Shown: positions 4,805-5,390 of the stretch, in pieces
Position numbering within the stretch: the stretch's first letter is position 1
How the letters are laid out: each line of letters opens with the position of its first letter
From: Opitutaceae bacterium
Lineage (GTDB): Bacteria; Verrucomicrobiota; Verrucomicrobiia; Opitutales; Opitutaceae
DNA: 5,390 bases
Assembly: GCA_016763045.1 (NCBI GenBank)
Contig: JAESUN010000131.1
Coordinates: forward strand, 1 to 5,390
Reading direction: 5' to 3'
The notes under the pieces: generated by a model
Databases searched by the model: none
What the model saw: the letters and a program-made list of their open reading frames with translations, nothing else
Told to the model about the DNA's origin: nothing
Program-made: the position numbers and the translations under genes

Positions 4805-5390
4805 TCAGGCTTCGTCAGGAAGAATTTGCGATCGGGTTTTTATGCCTTGATTGGATAGTTGACGATATTCTTTGTGCCACTCTGGAATAATGCCATCGCG
4901 ATCAAATTGAAGAATGGCACGTCCGAGCCCTAGGTTCCAGATATTGCGCCAGAGGGTTTCTTTGGCTGTCCAGAAATCTTCAGCTGCAGTGATTCTGGCT
5001 TGAGTCCAACGATTATGATTTTTGACGATTGCGCTCGCTTCGCACATTTTGAGTTTTTCCTCGAGAACCTGCAGGCGCCAACTTTGCCTAGATGAGCTAG
5101 CCAGTCGCGTGAAATCCGATCGAGCTGTTTCTGTATTTAACTGGTTAATATCTCCCATCTGGCAGAGCCATTCTCGCCATCCTTGAGTGTCGCCACCCAA
5201 ATATCTTTCAGCATATGCTTCCAGGACATCATATGCGTTTTCGAATTGGCATGAGGCTAATCCAGCAGCGATGGTTTTGTTTATTTCGTCAAAGGCACCT
5301 TCGGAGTAAGCGAGAAATCCGTCGCTTCCTTTTTCAAAAAGGAAATTGATGGTATCTTCTATTCTTTGAGGCGCGATGGTTGGTCCAAAG
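4805..5390 (-). CDS. Probable carbohydrate-active enzyme, C-terminal part (start outside window)
   Basis: The frame is open from the window edge to a TGA at 4805-4807, giving 194 visible residues; the N-terminus lies beyond 5390. A TTG at 5200 is not the start because the protein continues upstream without interruption. The visible part begins FGPTIAPQRI, then GSDGFLAYSEGAFDEINKTI (21-40), and a YAERYLGG...WREWL stretch (59-75). A predicted long alpha-helical tail follows, with many Trp and charged residues (about 85-155). The pattern of YSEG-x-x-D-x-x-N-K followed by Y-A-x-R-Y is, to my recollection, that of C-terminal regions of large glycoside-hydrolase-like proteins of environmental Planctomycetota and Verrucomicrobiota. 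The exact family cannot be named from this part. It sits upstream of the sialidase-like gene, 38 bases away, supporting a shared glycan-degradation role. Confidence 0.75.
   Translation of the reverse strand, partial: FGPTIAPQRIEDTINFLFEKGSDGFLAYSEGAFDEINKTIAAGLASCQFENAYDVLEAYAERYLGGDTQGWREWLCQMGDINQLNTETARSDFTRLASSSRQSWRLQVLEEKLKMCEASAIVKNHNRWTQARITAAEDFWTAKETLWRNIWNLGLGRAILQFDRDGIIPEWHKEYRQLSNQGIKTRSQILPDEA

Noticed and set aside
5137..5148. A TTAAC-TG-GTTAA repeat resembling the ArsR operators.
   Set aside because: The half-sites are four bases closer together than in O1 and O2, and it lies inside a coding region far from the operon. Chance similarity is likely.
4805..5200. A stand-alone 131-residue protein beginning at TTG 5200.
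   Set aside because: The same frame continues upstream without a stop to the window edge and is protein-like throughout (GFLAYSEGAFDEINK and following), so this is the tail of a larger gene.

Overview
The window looks like a bacterial chromosome segment of mixed base composition. Most of it has moderate GC: 60-base blocks counted at 2221-2280 and 4441-4500 are about 55% GC. One part, about 2881-3680, is much more AT-rich (block 3421-3480 is about 28% GC). The sialidase-like gene and the gene upstream of it resemble proteins I associate with Verrucomicrobiota, Planctomycetota or Lentisphaerota polysaccharide degraders. The AT-rich insert reads like Bacteroidota (flavobacterial) DNA. Both taxonomic impressions come from pattern recognition and were not searched. 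Start codons generally lack a good Shine-Dalgarno sequence.

Layout, left to right. On the minus strand are an FMN nitroreductase (1-581, C-terminal tip cut by the window edge) and a YeaO-like DUF488 protein (639-1019). A small membrane protein (1105-1380, plus strand) converges on the next operon, with hairpins lying between the two stop codons. The operon (2741 down to 1416, minus strand) encodes an ArsR-family repressor, an AHSA1/SRPBCC protein that overlaps it by 8 bases, and a secreted protein with a signal peptide. Two matching palindromes, TTAACCA-NN-TGGTTAA, flank and overlap the predicted operon promoter. Their centres are 53 bp apart, close to five helical turns.

Next comes the AT-rich plus-strand insert. 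It holds a start-less C-terminal gene remnant (about 2881-3063) followed 10 bases later by an intact four-helix membrane protein (3074-3628). The right side carries two minus-strand genes in one likely operon: a probable carbohydrate-active enzyme (C-terminal part only, 4805-5390) and an intracellular BNR/Asp-box sialidase-like protein (3681-4766).

Functionally, the right-hand pair probably acts on glycans. The ArsR operon is a self-regulated module with an unknown ligand. The left-hand genes are housekeeping or stress-type enzymes without an obvious link to either. I see no CRISPR array, tRNA, rRNA, transposase or integrase. The most distinctive signals are the double operator around an apparently leaderless ArsR promoter and the foreign-looking insert directly behind it.
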